A stretch of 64,000 nt of DNA from Bacteroidota bacterium (GTDB lineage Bacteria > Bacteroidota > Bacteroidia > B-17B0 > Aurantibacillaceae): NCBI GenBank assembly GCA_025362395.1, contig JANYGK010000053.1, forward strand, positions 1 through 64,000, given 5' to 3'. The notes beneath the pieces are model-generated. The model saw nothing but the letters and a program-made list of their open reading frames with translations, was not told the origin of the DNA and searched no databases. How positions within the stretch are numbered: the stretch's first letter is position 1; each line of letters starts with the position of its first letter. Shown here one piece after another: positions 62,962 through 64,000 of the stretch. A program made the translations under genes and the position numbers.

Positions 62962-64000
62962 ATGTTGAGAAAACTATTATTACTATTTATCCTTTCATTT
63001 TCGTATTTCATTCATTCCCAAACTTTATATTGGATTGGTGGCTCAGGTTATTGGAATGATGTGAACCATTGGTCAACTATTTCCGGTGGAGCTTCTGCCG
63101 GTGTAGTTCCGGGTAATCTTACAGATATTATGTTTGATGATCATTCCGGATCGGTGAATGCTGTTATACATGCTACACAAAATGTTGAAATTGGATCCAT
63201 AAAATCAATTAACCGTAATTTTTCAGTTCAGCTGATTGGCAGCCCTACAGTAAACTTTAAAATCAATTCATATGTTGCGTTAAACGAATATTTTAAATTC
63301 GATTATAATGGAAAAATTTTGTTAACACCTGCGCAACCTACAATTTATCAATTCTCTCAAACCATATTTAAAGGAGAATTAATTGTTAATTCTAATTATG
63401 ATATTGAATTAGGATTTATAAACAGCTTGTCAAAAATTACTATGGCAGGAAATTTTTCTTTAAAAAACACAATTTGTAAAAGCTCAGAGCTTCAATTTTT
63501 AAATTCCAATGTGATTTTAAGTAATGTAACTTTAAACTCCATAGGCATTGTCTCTATTTCAAATTCCACCTTAACCGGGGGAATGGGTATTAACAGATTA
63601 ATTGTACAAAGAAATAATTTAAGCGTTGCTCAACTTACCGCATTAGAAAGCTCTAATATTATTATTAGAAATCCGATTCCTCAATCAAATACTCCCGTAT
63701 TAACAAATTCAACTAATCCTACTTGCCCGGGCGTATGTGATGGTACGGCTACTGTAAACCTGGCGGCTGTAACAAATCAGCCTCTTACGATACAATGGTT
63801 AAATGCAGGAGGGGCAGGACCCTGTCAAACTTTTCCGCCGTTTGATCCCTCTTATACAGGAACAACTTATACAACAAATACAATTTGCGGGTGTGGCTCG
63901 CAGTATACTATATTGTTTGAAAATTCCATCGGAGAACAAGGAGTTGTAACTATTAGTTGTGTTGACCCCCCTTCTACTTTATTGTCTTTCTCTTTCGCGC
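62962..64000 (+). CDS. Secreted adhesin-like protein, N-terminal part
   Basis: 346 codons open to the right edge; absent from the ORF track because no stop is reached. ATG at 62962 gives a signal peptide (MLRKLLLLFILSFSYFIHS) with probable cleavage at HSQ. The mature start TLYWIGGSGYWNDVNHWS followed by GG matches the GSGxWxxxxHWS motif of large Bacteroidota surface adhesins. From about residue 255 it shifts to Ig-like SprB-type repeats (PTCPGVCDGTATV). A C-terminal T9SS signal is expected outside the window. Confidence 0.75.
   Translation, partial: MLRKLLLLFILSFSYFIHSQTLYWIGGSGYWNDVNHWSTISGGASAGVVPGNLTDIMFDDHSGSVNAVIHATQNVEIGSIKSINRNFSVQLIGSPTVNFKINSYVALNEYFKFDYNGKILLTPAQPTIYQFSQTIFKGELIVNSNYDIELGFINSLSKITMAGNFSLKNTICKSSELQFLNSNVILSNVTLNSIGIVSISNSTLTGGMGINRLIVQRNNLSVAQLTALESSNIIIRNPIPQSNTPVLTNSTNPTCPGVCDGTATVNLAAVTNQPLTIQWLNAGGAGPCQTFPPFDPSYTGTTYTTNTICGCGSQYTILFENSIGEQGVVTISCVDPPSTLLSFSFA

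Overview
The window is chromosomal DNA of a Bacteroidota bacterium, most likely Flavobacteriales-like. Evidence: low GC by eye; type IX secretion (T9SS) markers (GldH, a PorE-like OmpA protein, and one type-B and one type-A sorting domain); type III glutamine synthetase; a BatA-type vWA protein; a CarB without the C-terminal MGS domain; a RicT-gldH gene pair; and promoters matching the Bacteroidota consensus (TTG or TTTG, about 20 bp, TAnnTTTG). I see no phage, IS element, CRISPR array or rRNA. One tRNA-Leu(GAG) and the SRP RNA are present.

Layout. 1-1.2 kb: an SDR enzyme and its probable TetR repressor, with two almost identical 15-bp palindromes, then tRNA-Leu. 1.3-10.5 kb: a GT-C glycosyltransferase, small envelope proteins, the PorE-like protein, glnN, and a two-ORF gene that is probably frameshifted. 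10.5-14 kb: a BatA-like protein and a dihydroorotase homologue lacking its HxH motif. 14-26.7 kb: a surface-glycan or small-molecule island with two GT4, one GT2, a GNAT acyltransferase, a polysaccharide deacetylase and a GT-C enzyme. It ends in a tight run of two B12-binding radical SAM proteins, three methyltransferases and a nucleotidyltransferase.

26.7-33 kb: outer-membrane protein and lipoprotein genes, an XRE regulator, carB and SRP RNA. 33-39.9 kb: a polyprenyl-phosphate-type GT2, a MATE exporter, hpt, an adenylate kinase fused to a histone-H1-like Lys/Ala tail, obgE and a PlsC-like acyltransferase. 39.9-42.4 kb: a putative copper-related set (CxxKCYL protein, MbnP-like lipoprotein, CDICG barrel protein). 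42.4-46 kb: gldH, ricT, SDR and glutathione peroxidase. 46-50 kb: a T9SS type-B adhesin. 49.9-54.6 kb: the cytochrome c maturation operon ccmB-C-D-E-F. 54.6-56.5 kb: a DUF2520 protein, a KdsC-like phosphatase and a NUDIX hydrolase. 56.5-62.7 kb: a 2053-aa secreted M43 metalloprotease. 62.96 kb to the end: a truncated secreted adhesin absent from the ORF track.

Most distinctive observations: the adenylate kinase/KA-rich tail fusion; the radical SAM-methyltransferase-nucleotidyltransferase operon, whose nucleotidyltransferase has no canonical start codon in its open frame; a perfect dyad centred on the -7 element of the ccm promoter; an A7G7 tract inside the glnN promoter spacer; and the paired TetR operators.
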